Origin: Phycocordibacter sp964398865
GTDB lineage: Bacteria; Patescibacteriota; Minisyncoccia; Phycocordibacterales; Phycocordibacteraceae
Direction of reading: 5' to 3'
Length of the DNA stretch: 64,000 bases
Assembly: GCA_964398865.1 (NCBI GenBank)
Contig: CAYNOO010000003.1
Span: 13,406 to 77,405, forward strand
The notes beneath the pieces were generated by a model. That model ran no database searches. It was not told where the DNA came from and saw only the letters and a program-made list of their open reading frames with translations. Numbering within the stretch: position 1 is the stretch's first letter; every line of letters begins with the position of its first letter. Below, in pieces: positions 50,358-58,300 of the stretch. Both the position numbers and the translations under genes were made by a program.

Positions 50358-52295
50358 TCAATCCATTACGAGTTTGAAGTCGAGGGTGCGTTGTTCTAGG
50401 TCGGCGCGCTCCACGATGAACTTGACCGGGTCGCCAAGGCGGATCATTTTCTTTGAACGCTGTCCTACGGCTGCGTACTTCCTCTTGTCGAATTCGTACG
50501 TGTCGTCGGTGAGGGAGGTGAGGCGTACCATTCCGTCGGCGCTTGTTTCGTTGTCGCTCACGTAGATACCCCATTCAGTAACGCCGGACACGACACCTTC
50601 TCTTTCAGCTCCTATGAAGTTCGCGAAGTATTCCACCTGCTTCATCTTCACACTGGCGCGTTCCGCTTCTGCGGCTGCTACTTCACGCTCGCTCGCATGA
50701 ACTGCCTTGCGCTCCTGTTCTTCCGGGTCGTCAGTGACTTTCTTGCCTGAAAGTACAGTGGCGAGTGTGCGGTGCACCATGACGTCTGGATATCTTCGAA
50801 TAGGGGAAGTGAAGTGAGCGTAGTTCTCAAAAGCTAATCCGTAGTGTCCGATGTTTTTCGTCGTGTAAACGGCTTTTGCCATTGAACGAATGGTTGCTGT
50901 CTTGATGAGGCGCTCTTCCGTCTTTCCTTCGATTTCTTTCAAGAGCTTATTGATGTCCTGCCCGACCGCGCCTTTCTTACCAAGCGTTAGCTGGTGCCCG
51001 ATGGCGCGTAAGAACACCGCAAGCTCATCGAGCTTCTCTGCGTTTGGAACGTCGTGGATGCGATAAACGAAGAGGCGATTCTTCTTTCCGAGTTTTTCAG
51101 AAACGAATGTAGCCACTTCGCGGTTTGCAAGAAGCATCAACTCCTCAATGAGCTGATGTGACTCTGTGTATAGTGTCTTCTTGAATCCCGTTACCTTTCC
51201 GCTTTCATTGAGAACCGGCTTTATCTCTTCAGAGCCGAACATGATGGCACCTTTATCTCTACGCTCGCGCTTGAGTGTCTCTGCGAATGCCCACAACGTA
51301 TTTATTTCTGCGTGGAGAGGTTGACCGCTGTCTTTGAGTGATGCGTCTGCGTCATCATAGGTGAATCTCTTTTGTGAGCGGATGATGGTGCGTCCAAACC
51401 AACGATCCGTCACTTTATTATCTTTGACAGTAAACACTGCTGAGAAGGCAAGTCGGTCTACATCAGGCTTCAAGCTGCACAAGTCTTCGGAAAGCTGAGG
51501 CGGCAGCATGGGTACAGTGCGGTCGACCATGTATACGCTGGTTGCTCGATTGTATGCTTCGCGGTCCAATGGGTGCCCTGGGCGAACGAAATGTGTTACA
51601 TCCGCAATATGAATACCTACCTCCATGCTGCCGTCGACAAGAGCCTTATACGAAATAGCATCGTCAAAGTCTTTCGCGGTGTCAGGGTCTATGGTGAAGG
51701 TGAGTGTGTCGCGAAAGTCGCGTCTCGTTTTTATTTCCTCTTCATTCCAGGCGTCCTTATACAGCTCGCCAGCTTCCTTGAGCACATCGGGAGGAAAGTC
51801 GCTATCAAAGCCTTTTGAAAGTACGATGGCGCGAATTTCCGTCTCGTGTTCGCCTGCGCGCCCGATGACGCTTCGAATCTTTCCTTCAGGAGTAAGAGTG
51901 TTCCAATCAATGACATCTAAGATTGCCTTGTGACCCTCCGGCGCACCTGAACTTCCTGTTATCTTAAAATCAAAATAGACGCGCTTGTCGTCGGGGCGGA
52001 GCATCATGCCTTTTGGTGTCTTAACTATCTCTCCCACGAACGAGCTTGTTTTTCGCTCCATCACCTTGAGGACGCGCCCCACCTTCACCTTGCCGCGCAT
52101 CGTCACAAGGGCTTCAACCACGTCGCCTGAAAGGGCGCCTCCGAGGTTCTCGCGATACACAACAGCATCGCCATCAGGGCTCAACAGAAAGCCTTTTCCG
52201 CTTCGCGTTACGTCTAGTACTGTTTTTATGCGAGCTCCTGTCTTTGAAGACCGAGTGGAATCGGCAGAGGAGTGTTTGTTTATATTATTTTTCAT
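50358..52295 (-). CDS. rnr: Ribonuclease R (RNase II family exoribonuclease)
   Basis: A 645-residue 3'-5' exoribonuclease that degrades structured RNA. Cold-shock-like domains (about residues 20-160) precede the RNB catalytic domain with FTIDPDTAKDFDDAISY, the site of the metal-binding Asp residues, and HFTSPIRRYPDVMVHR. The C-terminal S1 domain begins near EREGVVSGVTEWGIYVS. The N-terminal helical extension and the basic tail of E. coli RNase R (813 residues) are missing. TATACT lies on its upstream side (complement of 52305-52310), 9 bases before the ATG. Confidence 0.94.
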   Translation of the reverse strand: MKNNINKHSSADSTRSSKTGARIKTVLDVTRSGKGFLLSPDGDAVVYRENLGGALSGDVVEALVTMRGKVKVGRVLKVMERKTSSFVGEIVKTPKGMMLRPDDKRVYFDFKITGSSGAPEGHKAILDVIDWNTLTPEGKIRSVIGRAGEHETEIRAIVLSKGFDSDFPPDVLKEAGELYKDAWNEEEIKTRRDFRDTLTFTIDPDTAKDFDDAISYKALVDGSMEVGIHIADVTHFVRPGHPLDREAYNRATSVYMVDRTVPMLPPQLSEDLCSLKPDVDRLAFSAVFTVKDNKVTDRWFGRTIIRSQKRFTYDDADASLKDSGQPLHAEINTLWAFAETLKRERRDKGAIMFGSEEIKPVLNESGKVTGFKKTLYTESHQLIEELMLLANREVATFVSEKLGKKNRLFVYRIHDVPNAEKLDELAVFLRAIGHQLTLGKKGAVGQDINKLLKEIEGKTEERLIKTATIRSMAKAVYTTKNIGHYGLAFENYAHFTSPIRRYPDVMVHRTLATVLSGKKVTDDPEEQERKAVHASEREVAAAEAERASVKMKQVEYFANFIGAEREGVVSGVTEWGIYVSDNETSADGMVRLTSLTDDTYEFDKRKYAAVGQRSKKMIRLGDPVKFIVERADLEQRTLDFKLVMD

Positions 52296-52318
52296 TTACA
52301 GGGAGTATAGCATAGTTA

Positions 52319-52346
52319 TTGACAAAATTATTCAATAGTGTATAAT
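52319..52346 (+). promoter_or_regulatory. Near-consensus promoter of 60-residue gene (leaderless arrangement)
   Basis: TTGACA (52319-52324), spacer of 16, TATAAT (52341-52346), then 8 bases to ATG 52355. Both hexamers are full consensus, so this should be one of the strongest promoters in the window. Confidence 0.88.
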
Positions 52347-52354
52347 CCTCCAAC

Positions 52355-52537
52355 ATGTCTAAACCACCATTCGAAGCAGTATCGGTAGAGTCATTCGGCG
52401 AACGCCCAAAATTTTGGACTGGAGCTCTTTTCCCGTGTTCACATTGCGCGCAAAAGCATAGACTGACGCACTTTCATTTCACTGGAGAGAACCCTCCTGT
52501 TGATGAGGATAAAATAGTCATTCCCTTCGAAGATTAA
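52355..52537 (+). CDS. 60-residue Cys/His protein under a consensus promoter
   Basis: MSKPPFEAVSVESFGERPKF, then LFPCSHCAQKHRLTHFHF. The CSHC pair followed by closely spaced His residues suggests one zinc site, though other ligands are possible. The C-terminal tail is acidic. A strong promoter ends 8 bases upstream. It stands between RNase R (divergent) and bS16. The function is unknown, and the expression is predicted to be high. Confidence 0.65.
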   Translation: MSKPPFEAVSVESFGERPKFWTGALFPCSHCAQKHRLTHFHFTGENPPVDEDKIVIPFED

Positions 52538-52560
52538 AAATTGCCCCAGTTTGATGCTTT

Positions 52561-52589
52561 TTGACCTTTTAAGTGCTTTCTGTTAGAGT
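52561..52589 (+). promoter_or_regulatory. Promoter of bS16 gene (leaderless arrangement)
   Basis: TTGACC (52561-52566), spacer of 17, TAGAGT (52584-52589), then 7 bases to ATG 52597. The -10 is the same as that of the uS2 gene. Confidence 0.78.
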
Positions 52590-52596
52590 TCAACGC

Positions 52597-52980
52597 ATGC
52601 TTACTATCAGATTCCAGCGCACCGGAAGGAAGAACAACCCGGCGTTTCGTATTGTCGTGCTTGAGAAGCAGAGAAGCCCTAAGGCAGGTAACCCACTTCA
52701 GGTTCTTGGCTCATATAACCCAAAGACTAAGCACACCGTCATTGATGAGACTCGGGTAAAGCACTGGATGTCGAAAGGCGCCCAGCTTTCTGGAACCGTC
52801 AACAACCTTTTGATCACGAAAGGCGTCATAGAAGGGAAGAAGGTGAATGTCCTCGGTAAGAAGACTCCTATCAAGAAAGAAGAGCCAGCTCCAGAAGTGA
52901 AGAAAGAAGCCGTCGCCGAGGCTCCAGCAAGCCAAGAGGAAGTTGTTGCTGAAGAGGCAGCAGTTGAAACTCCTGCATAA
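52597..52980 (+). CDS. rpsP: Ribosomal protein bS16
   Basis: A 127-residue bS16 of the small subunit. The core (residues 1-85) has MLTIRFQRTGRKNNPAFRIV and VLGSYNPKTK. A Lys/Glu/Ala-rich tail of about 40 residues follows, as in several other ribosomal proteins here. The start is fixed by the promoter; an upstream ATG at 52573 falls between -35 and -10. trmD, normally its neighbour, lies separately at 56456. Confidence 0.95.
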   Translation: MLTIRFQRTGRKNNPAFRIVVLEKQRSPKAGNPLQVLGSYNPKTKHTVIDETRVKHWMSKGAQLSGTVNNLLITKGVIEGKKVNVLGKKTPIKKEEPAPEVKKEAVAEAPASQEEVVAEEAAVETPA

Positions 52981-52984
52981 TTTT

Positions 52985-53152
52985 ATGGCTTTTGAAGTCC
53001 ACCCAGAACCCACTCTTGCAGAGCTCCGCAAGGAACTTGCTTATGCGCGTGAACAACTTGCCAAGGAATCAAAACCTCCTTCTGCAGAAGGCTGGGCAGA
53101 GGTAGTTGCAGACCTCGAAGCTACAATAGAACGCAAAGAAAGAGGTCAGTAA
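52985..53152 (+). CDS. Hypothetical 55-residue acidic protein
   Basis: A short charged helical protein (PTLAELRKELAYAREQLAKE, then WAEVVADLEATIERKERG). It starts 4 bases after the bS16 stop and is likely co-transcribed. Possibly one or two helices forming a short coiled coil. No family is recognised. Confidence 0.55.
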   Translation: MAFEVHPEPTLAELRKELAYAREQLAKESKPPSAEGWAEVVADLEATIERKERGQ

Positions 53153-53161
53153 AAATCAGCC

Positions 53162-54115
53162 TCAGGAAGATTTTTCTTCCTTCACGCTGTGACCGCCGAA
53201 CTGCCCACGCTGGGCTGATACTACTTTCCCGGTAAAACTAGGTTTTTCTGCTGAATCAATGCGGAACTGGAATGACGCTTTGATGACCGGCACTTCCACT
53301 CCCAGCTCCTTGGCAGCTTGTATAGTCCAAGCTCCTTCGCCGTTATGCTGCACGGTACTCGAAATTCCATCAAGCGCTGGACCATGCTCTTTGAATGCGC
53401 TCTGAGTCCATCCAACTAATCGGGATTCGATTACGGAACCGTTATTGTAAATCTCAGCGGCATCCTCGAGATTTATGTCGAAGGGTGATTTTTTAAGTAC
53501 TTCAAAACCCTCCCCAATCGCTTGCATCATTCCGTATTCGATACCGTTATGAACCATCTTAACAAAGTGTCCGGCACCTGCTCCTGGGAAAAACTTATAA
53601 GCACCTTCTTTCGCGAAGTCTTTAAAGAGATGTTCAGTATCCGCATAACCTTCTTCAGAGCCGCCGATCATGAGGCACGCGCCGTTTCTGGCTCCCGCAG
53701 GTCCGCCAGATGTTCCTGCATCCATGAAATGAATGCCTTTTTCTTCCAGTCTTTTTGCACGCGTTGCCGCATACTTATAGAAAGAATTTCCACCGTCGAT
53801 GATGGTGTCACCTGGTGAGAGGGAATCAGCAATTCCGTTTTCGCCAAAAATCTCTTGGTCAACAATTTGTTCTTCCCCAGCTATTTTTTGAGGTGGTAGG
53901 AAAAGCCAAACGATTCTTTTCTGTTTTAATGCTGCAGACATTTCTTTGTAGCTTCCCGCAGGCTTCAGTCCCTCTGCTTCAAGTTTTTTTACGGTCTCAG
54001 GATCCCTATCCATTCCGACAACTGTCCAACCTTTCTCCATCATGCGTCGCGCCATGTTCGCACCCATTTTTCCTAAACCTACGATTGCCAGTTCTTTATT
54101 CATCCTTTCGTTCAT
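53162..54115 (-). CDS. gnd: 6-phosphogluconate dehydrogenase (decarboxylating, short type)
   Basis: A 317-residue enzyme that oxidises 6-phosphogluconate to ribulose-5-phosphate and CO2. The N-terminal Rossmann motif is AIVGLGKMGANMARRM. GTSGGPAGARNGACLMIGG and HFVKMVHNGIEYGMMQ hold the substrate-binding and catalytic Lys-Asn segment, and the end is GQFGGHSV. The length fits the shorter, often NAD-linked type. An alternative start is 54103 (MNKELAIVGLG). It lies 30 bases after zwf and is probably in one operon with it. Confidence 0.94.
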   Translation of the reverse strand: MNERMNKELAIVGLGKMGANMARRMMEKGWTVVGMDRDPETVKKLEAEGLKPAGSYKEMSAALKQKRIVWLFLPPQKIAGEEQIVDQEIFGENGIADSLSPGDTIIDGGNSFYKYAATRAKRLEEKGIHFMDAGTSGGPAGARNGACLMIGGSEEGYADTEHLFKDFAKEGAYKFFPGAGAGHFVKMVHNGIEYGMMQAIGEGFEVLKKSPFDINLEDAAEIYNNGSVIESRLVGWTQSAFKEHGPALDGISSTVQHNGEGAWTIQAAKELGVEVPVIKASFQFRIDSAEKPSFTGKVVSAQRGQFGGHSVKEEKSS

Positions 54116-54145
54116 AATAAAAATGATTATTAGGCTATGGCTTAA

Positions 54146-55552
54146 TTATGGCACGTTTTTAATGAATTGGGAAGCGGTAGCTGCTTCATCGGTGTCTGGC
54201 GCGTAGGTCATTAAGGGAACAAGGTTCTTTTCCCACGCGGCAATGATAGGGTCGGTGAACGCCCAGGTGGCACGGACTTCGTCCGCGCTCACGAAGAGCT
54301 TTGGGTCACCTTCTATTGCATCAAGAATCATCTTTCCGTACTCGGCAACGTACTGCGTGTGCGTTTCTGTCTCGTGGAGTTTAAAGTGAAATTCGCGTTT
54401 TTCTGTACCGCTCTCTAGTATTCCTGGTTTCTTCGACAAAAACTCTATGACCACCTCTTCACGCGGCTCCATCCGGAAGATGACGGTGTTTTGGTATGGT
54501 GAGTGAAAGGTTACTATGATTTCTTTTCTTGCCTCATGCATTCGTTTTCCCGCTTCCATGATTATAGGAACACCACTCCAGCGTGGAGTGTTGAGTTTGG
54601 CGCGGACAGCGAAGTAGGTTTCCGTTTGTGAGCCGGGATCAACCCCAGGAATGGTTTTATATCCTTCGTGTTGTGCGCGGAAGGTTTCTTTCGTCATCTC
54701 ATTTTCCGTGGGAGCTTGCAGAGCGCTGAGTATTTCGAGACGTTTTTCACGTATTTCGTCCGCGCTTGCGGTCTCGGGTTCCTCCATCGTCAGGAGTGCA
54801 AGAATCTCAAGCATATGGTTCTGACCTACATCCCTGAATGCCCCGATATGGTCATAGAAATTTCCTCGATTCTCAACCCCCATTGTTTCCCAGAGGCGTA
54901 TGCGAATCGACTCAATAGTGTCTTTGTTCCAGTTATGTTCAAAGAGCTTATTTCCAAACCGGAACTCAGCTATGTTCTGCAGAATGTCTTTCGTTAAGTA
55001 ATGATCGACTCTGTAAATCTGATCTTCGCTGAAGCAGGTCGCAAGATCTTTCTCCATTGCTTCTGCCGAAATGCCATCCGTGCCGAAAGGTTTTTCAACA
55101 ATGACGCGTGCCGAGAGACCCCCTGTCGAACCGCTTTGAACGATGTCACGGAAACCCTTGCGTTCAAGGATGACAGGAAAGAGCTTCGGCGGTACCGCTA
55201 AATAAAGGAGGCGATTCGTCTTCCCGCTCGCGCGCTCGCGCATCTTCAAAACTTCATTGAGTTTTTGGTAACCTGCCTCTTCTTCGAAGGTCACAGGACT
55301 ATAGGTGAAAATATCGAGAAAGCGGTCGAGGCGCCGATGATCGACTGTGCCTCTGGAGTGTTTTAATACAATACCTGCAACGACTTCACGAAAATCGTTA
55401 TCATTGATATCGCGACGTGATACACCCACAACGTTGAAGTTCAGAGGAAGCTTCTCATTCTCGAAGAGATAGAAGAGAGCCGGAACTATTCTTTTTGCCA
55501 TCAGGTCTCCCGTAGCGCCAAAAATGATGAGGGATGTGGGAGAGGATTGCAT
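54146..55552 (-). CDS. zwf: Glucose-6-phosphate dehydrogenase
   Basis: A 468-residue enzyme for the first step of the oxidative pentose phosphate pathway, giving NADPH and 6-phosphogluconolactone. IIFGATGDLMAKRIVPALF is the nucleotide-binding motif, EKPFGTD follows, and YRVDHYLTKD carries the catalytic His. No 6-phosphogluconolactonase gene is seen nearby; the lactone can also hydrolyse on its own. With gnd it forms the oxidative branch. Confidence 0.95.
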   Translation of the reverse strand: MQSSPTSLIIFGATGDLMAKRIVPALFYLFENEKLPLNFNVVGVSRRDINDNDFREVVAGIVLKHSRGTVDHRRLDRFLDIFTYSPVTFEEEAGYQKLNEVLKMRERASGKTNRLLYLAVPPKLFPVILERKGFRDIVQSGSTGGLSARVIVEKPFGTDGISAEAMEKDLATCFSEDQIYRVDHYLTKDILQNIAEFRFGNKLFEHNWNKDTIESIRIRLWETMGVENRGNFYDHIGAFRDVGQNHMLEILALLTMEEPETASADEIREKRLEILSALQAPTENEMTKETFRAQHEGYKTIPGVDPGSQTETYFAVRAKLNTPRWSGVPIIMEAGKRMHEARKEIIVTFHSPYQNTVIFRMEPREEVVIEFLSKKPGILESGTEKREFHFKLHETETHTQYVAEYGKMILDAIEGDPKLFVSADEVRATWAFTDPIIAAWEKNLVPLMTYAPDTDEAATASQFIKNVP

Positions 55553-55708
55553 GTTTCTGATTGCCGATTGAGTATACTGCGTATTCTCTGAGATAGAAAA
55601 TTTTGCTTTACGGCGCGAAATTCGCTTCTCCTTGACCGCTTTCCGTTCTTGCGTGATACTGTTTTGAGCGGCTTTTAAAAGCTGATTTACAAAGATAAAT
55701 ATCCCGTT

Positions 55709-56113
55709 ATGGATAACAATCAGGATCAGGAGTTTCTGGAATACGTAGTTAAGATGCTCGTCGATAATCCGAGCGACGTAAAAGTTAACCGACAGGTAGA
55801 TGAGATGGGAGTCTTGCTCACGATGGACGTGAATCCCGCAGACATGGGAAAGGTGATTGGTCGCTCAGGCAACACCGCAAAGGCAATCCGCATATTGCTT
55901 CGTGTCGTTGGCATGAAGAACAATGCGCGAGTCAATTTGAAAATCAATGAACCAGCAGGCGGAACTCGCTCTATGGGCATGGGTTCAATGGGAAGCCCAT
56001 CCACAGGAAGTTCAATGGGAATGACTGACCGTCCTTCATCTTCTTTTGGAGGGGGTGAGCAGGGTTCGGCATCACGCTCAGTGGACGAGGCTCTCGAAGA
56101 TTTGCGTCTCTGA
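55709..56113 (+). CDS. KH-domain RNA-binding protein (KhpA type) with Gly/Ser tail
   Basis: A 134-residue protein. The N-terminal 78 residues form a single KH domain like KhpA, with the GxxG loop in VIGRSGNTAKAIR; it binds RNA and in other bacteria works with KhpB. The remaining 55 residues are rich in Gly, Ser and Met (SMGMGSMGSPS), unlike the usual short KhpA of about 75 residues; this could be a flexible or self-associating tail. TAAATA (55696-55701) ends 7 bases before the start. Confidence 0.85.
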   Translation: MDNNQDQEFLEYVVKMLVDNPSDVKVNRQVDEMGVLLTMDVNPADMGKVIGRSGNTAKAIRILLRVVGMKNNARVNLKINEPAGGTRSMGMGSMGSPSTGSSMGMTDRPSSSFGGGEQGSASRSVDEALEDLRL

Positions 56114-56140
56114 TATCAGATACGTATCAAAGGAAAAATC

Positions 56141-56169
56141 AAAACACCCCGATTAATCGGGGTGTTTTT
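56141..56169 (+). terminator. Intrinsic terminator after KH gene
   Basis: Perfect stem AAACACCCCGATT / AATCGGGGTGTTT (56142-56167), then TT. Confidence 0.9.
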
Positions 56170-56178
56170 GTATATCCA

Positions 56179-56226
56179 ATTTCGACCATGTATCACTGCA
56201 GTACTACAGTGATACATGGTCGAAAT
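56179..56226. repeat. 48-base inverted repeat with perfect 20-base arms
   Basis: Arms 56179-56198 (beginning ATTTCGACCATGTATCACTG) and 56207-56226 with an 8-base centre. It lies 10 bases after the terminator and 28 bases before the -35-like TTTTTA (56254) of the small gene at 56289. There is no T run, so it is not a terminator. An operator for a dimeric regulator, or a structured RNA, is possible. Confidence 0.85.
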
Positions 56227-56288
56227 GTAATTAAAGCTAGTGACCGGGGCGGGTTTTTATTTTCCCTTGCGTGCGGTATAAAGGGCGG

Positions 56289-56459
56289 ATGGATCCTATA
56301 AATGGTGACCGTTTCCCATTAATTCGCCCAGTTACTCGCAGTGCGGGCACGACGCCTACTGGTCGTCGAAGGGTGCCTGAGGAGCCTGTTCGCGGGAATA
56401 CCCCTGATGCAGAAGCTGCAAAGGGACGGAATAATCAAGGTTTTGATTTGAAAGCATGA
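56289..56459 (+). CDS. Hypothetical 56-residue basic, disordered protein
   Basis: A small protein rich in Pro, Arg, Thr and Gly (PVTRSAGTTPTGRRRVPEEP), likely unstructured. TATAAA (56277-56282) ends 6 bases before ATG 56289; an ATG at 56271 would lie before the -10. The stop overlaps trmD by 4 bases (ATGA), so it probably couples translation of trmD and may function mainly as its leader peptide. No family is recognised. Confidence 0.5.
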   Translation: MDPINGDRFPLIRPVTRSAGTTPTGRRRVPEEPVRGNTPDAEAAKGRNNQGFDLKA

Positions 56460-57241
56460 AAGCTCGAAGAGCGGCAAAAAAGCCGTTATTGACTTTCCAC
56501 GTCATCACGCTTTTTCCGGAAGCGTTTGAGTCGTATCTTGCGTCGTCAATCGTGGGGCGTGCTATACGCGAAAAGCATATCGTCGTGAAGTTTTATAATC
56601 CGCGTGATTTTGTAAAGGTGAGTTCGAAAAGCGACGCTCCGTACATAAAGGTAGATGGGCGTCCCTACGGAGGCGGCCCTGGCATGGTGCTTCAGGCAGA
56701 GCCATTTTTGAAAGCAGTTGAAAAGGCTTTAAAAGATTCAGGATTCAAGATTCAGGATTCAACAAATAAAAAAACTCTAAGCTCTAAGCTAAAAACTAAA
56801 AGCTCTCCCGTCATCTATTTCTTCGACGCTTCAGGTAAGCAATTCACGAACGCAGATGCTAGGGGGCTTGCAAACCCGTCTTCGCGCAAGGCTACGGCGG
56901 GCAAGGGAAAGATAGAAAATATTGTACTTATCGCCGGACACTACGAGGGCATTGATGCCAGGGTGCAGAAAGTATTGAAAGCGAAGAAGATTTCCGTTGG
57001 TTCATACACCCTCACTGGTGGGGAACTTCCAGCCATGGTTGTAATTGACGCAGTAGCTCGCCAAGTGCCAGGAGTGTTGGGAACGTTCGAGTCTATAGAA
57101 GAGGAACGCGTTTCGAGTTCGGAAGTATATACACGACCTGAAGTCTTAGAATGGAGAGGAAAGAAACTCCGCGTTCCGAAAGTGCTCTTGTCCGGCAACC
57201 ACGCTGCCATCAAGGGTTGGAAAATGGACAAGAGAAAGTAA
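56456..57241 (+). CDS. trmD: tRNA (guanine37-N1)-methyltransferase
   Basis: A 261-residue SPOUT-class enzyme that methylates G37 of tRNAs to keep the reading frame. VITLFPEAFESYLASSIVGR at the start, RPYGGGPGMVL, the knot segment IVLIAGHYEGIDARV, and YTLTGGELPAMVVIDAVAR are all typical. Residues about 94-117 (SGFKIQDSTNKKTLSSKLKT) form an unusual insertion before the VIYFF strand, encoded by a short-word repeat tract at 56735-56806. A further Lys/Ser stretch sits near residue 140. It overlaps the upstream small gene. Confidence 0.95.
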   Translation: MKARRAAKKPLLTFHVITLFPEAFESYLASSIVGRAIREKHIVVKFYNPRDFVKVSSKSDAPYIKVDGRPYGGGPGMVLQAEPFLKAVEKALKDSGFKIQDSTNKKTLSSKLKTKSSPVIYFFDASGKQFTNADARGLANPSSRKATAGKGKIENIVLIAGHYEGIDARVQKVLKAKKISVGSYTLTGGELPAMVVIDAVARQVPGVLGTFESIEEERVSSSEVYTRPEVLEWRGKKLRVPKVLLSGNHAAIKGWKMDKRK

Positions 57242-57255
57242 GCTAAAATAATCCT

Positions 57256-58269
57256 ATGAAATTCAAGTTCGGGGCTCCACGCGAAAACAGTTCGTCGGAC
57301 GCTGAGGAAGAGCCGAGAGACCCGAGTAAGAGGAGAACTCTCAAACAGTTGGGGGCTCTGGCGCTGACCGCTGACGTTGCTGGCTCTTCCAAAGAAGCAG
57401 AGAAAGGCGCTCGCGGGGTGTTCGCCGAGCGGTTTGTAGCTGCGGAGCAGTTGAAGAAAAATGGAATTACTGATTTTCAGAGGCAAGCGTATAAGCCGGG
57501 ACTGAGCGAAGCGCTTGCCCGCGGCGTGCAACCGTTTGGCTATAGCGAAAAGGATTCGGCAATCTACGACCCCGCGTCAGATACCTGGAACATCGCCCCC
57601 AAACAGGACGCTATCGCAGAGGTACGTCGCATCATTGATGCGTTCACCAAAGACGCGACGACTGACAGCGGTCAGATAGAGCGTTTGATTCGCGACCAGA
57701 AAAAGAAAAACTATCTACCTGACAAGGAAGCACGTACGCTCGTGCATTCCCGGATGGATGCTTGGCGGACGTACCTCGGACTCCCTCAGACCAATGGCAC
57801 ATTCGGTATATCCGAATTCAAACCGTCAAACAGCAAAGACGATATTTATTATTACAAGATTAATCGTTTCTTAGAAGATTACGCCTCAAACACGGGTATA
57901 GAGGAAGAAAATCCCCAAGGTTTCGTGGATATCCGCGCTATGACGACGAAAGAAGTACTTCGATGGTTCGTTAATCGTATCAACGAGGAGACCAAAGAAT
58001 ACGGGAAGCCGGTCCGATTGGCCGACAGGGGTCTTGCAATCATGGGTCATTACACCCTCACGAAAGGTCGGGATGATCGTGGCGAGTATATTTCCTATTA
58101 TGACCGATGGGACCTGGACGGTTCTTTTGAGGGGAAAGGGGGAGTCATCGGGAAACCTTTTGAGATCTACGACCGCATTTATTATGATCCCAAGACATTC
58201 GAAGTTATTCCCACCAATCTTGCTTTTCCACAAGGCAGCTTAGAGCTACTCACAGAGTCTAAAAATTGA
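57256..58269 (+). CDS. Hypothetical protein of 337 residues
   Basis: An apparently soluble protein of unknown family. The charged N-terminal region (about 1-30) is followed by a short Leu/Ala-rich stretch (TLKQLGALALTADVAG), which is too weak for a clear signal peptide. The rest is mixed, with GHYTLTKGRDDRGEYISYYD and many Tyr/Asp residues. TAAAAT (57244-57249) ends 6 bases before the ATG. Its stop TGA is part of the next gene's -35. Confidence 0.6.
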   Translation: MKFKFGAPRENSSSDAEEEPRDPSKRRTLKQLGALALTADVAGSSKEAEKGARGVFAERFVAAEQLKKNGITDFQRQAYKPGLSEALARGVQPFGYSEKDSAIYDPASDTWNIAPKQDAIAEVRRIIDAFTKDATTDSGQIERLIRDQKKKNYLPDKEARTLVHSRMDAWRTYLGLPQTNGTFGISEFKPSNSKDDIYYYKINRFLEDYASNTGIEEENPQGFVDIRAMTTKEVLRWFVNRINEETKEYGKPVRLADRGLAIMGHYTLTKGRDDRGEYISYYDRWDLDGSFEGKGGVIGKPFEIYDRIYYDPKTFEVIPTNLAFPQGSLELLTESKN

Positions 58270-58294
58270 CAGCGTCCCTTACGACTCCCATGAT
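58266..58294 (+). promoter_or_regulatory. Promoter of P-loop kinase gene, -35 overlapping a stop codon
   Basis: TTGACA (58266-58271), spacer of 17, CATGAT (58289-58294), then 6 bases to GTG 58301. The TGA inside TTGACA is the stop codon of the preceding gene. Confidence 0.65.
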
Positions 58295-58300
58295 AGAGGG

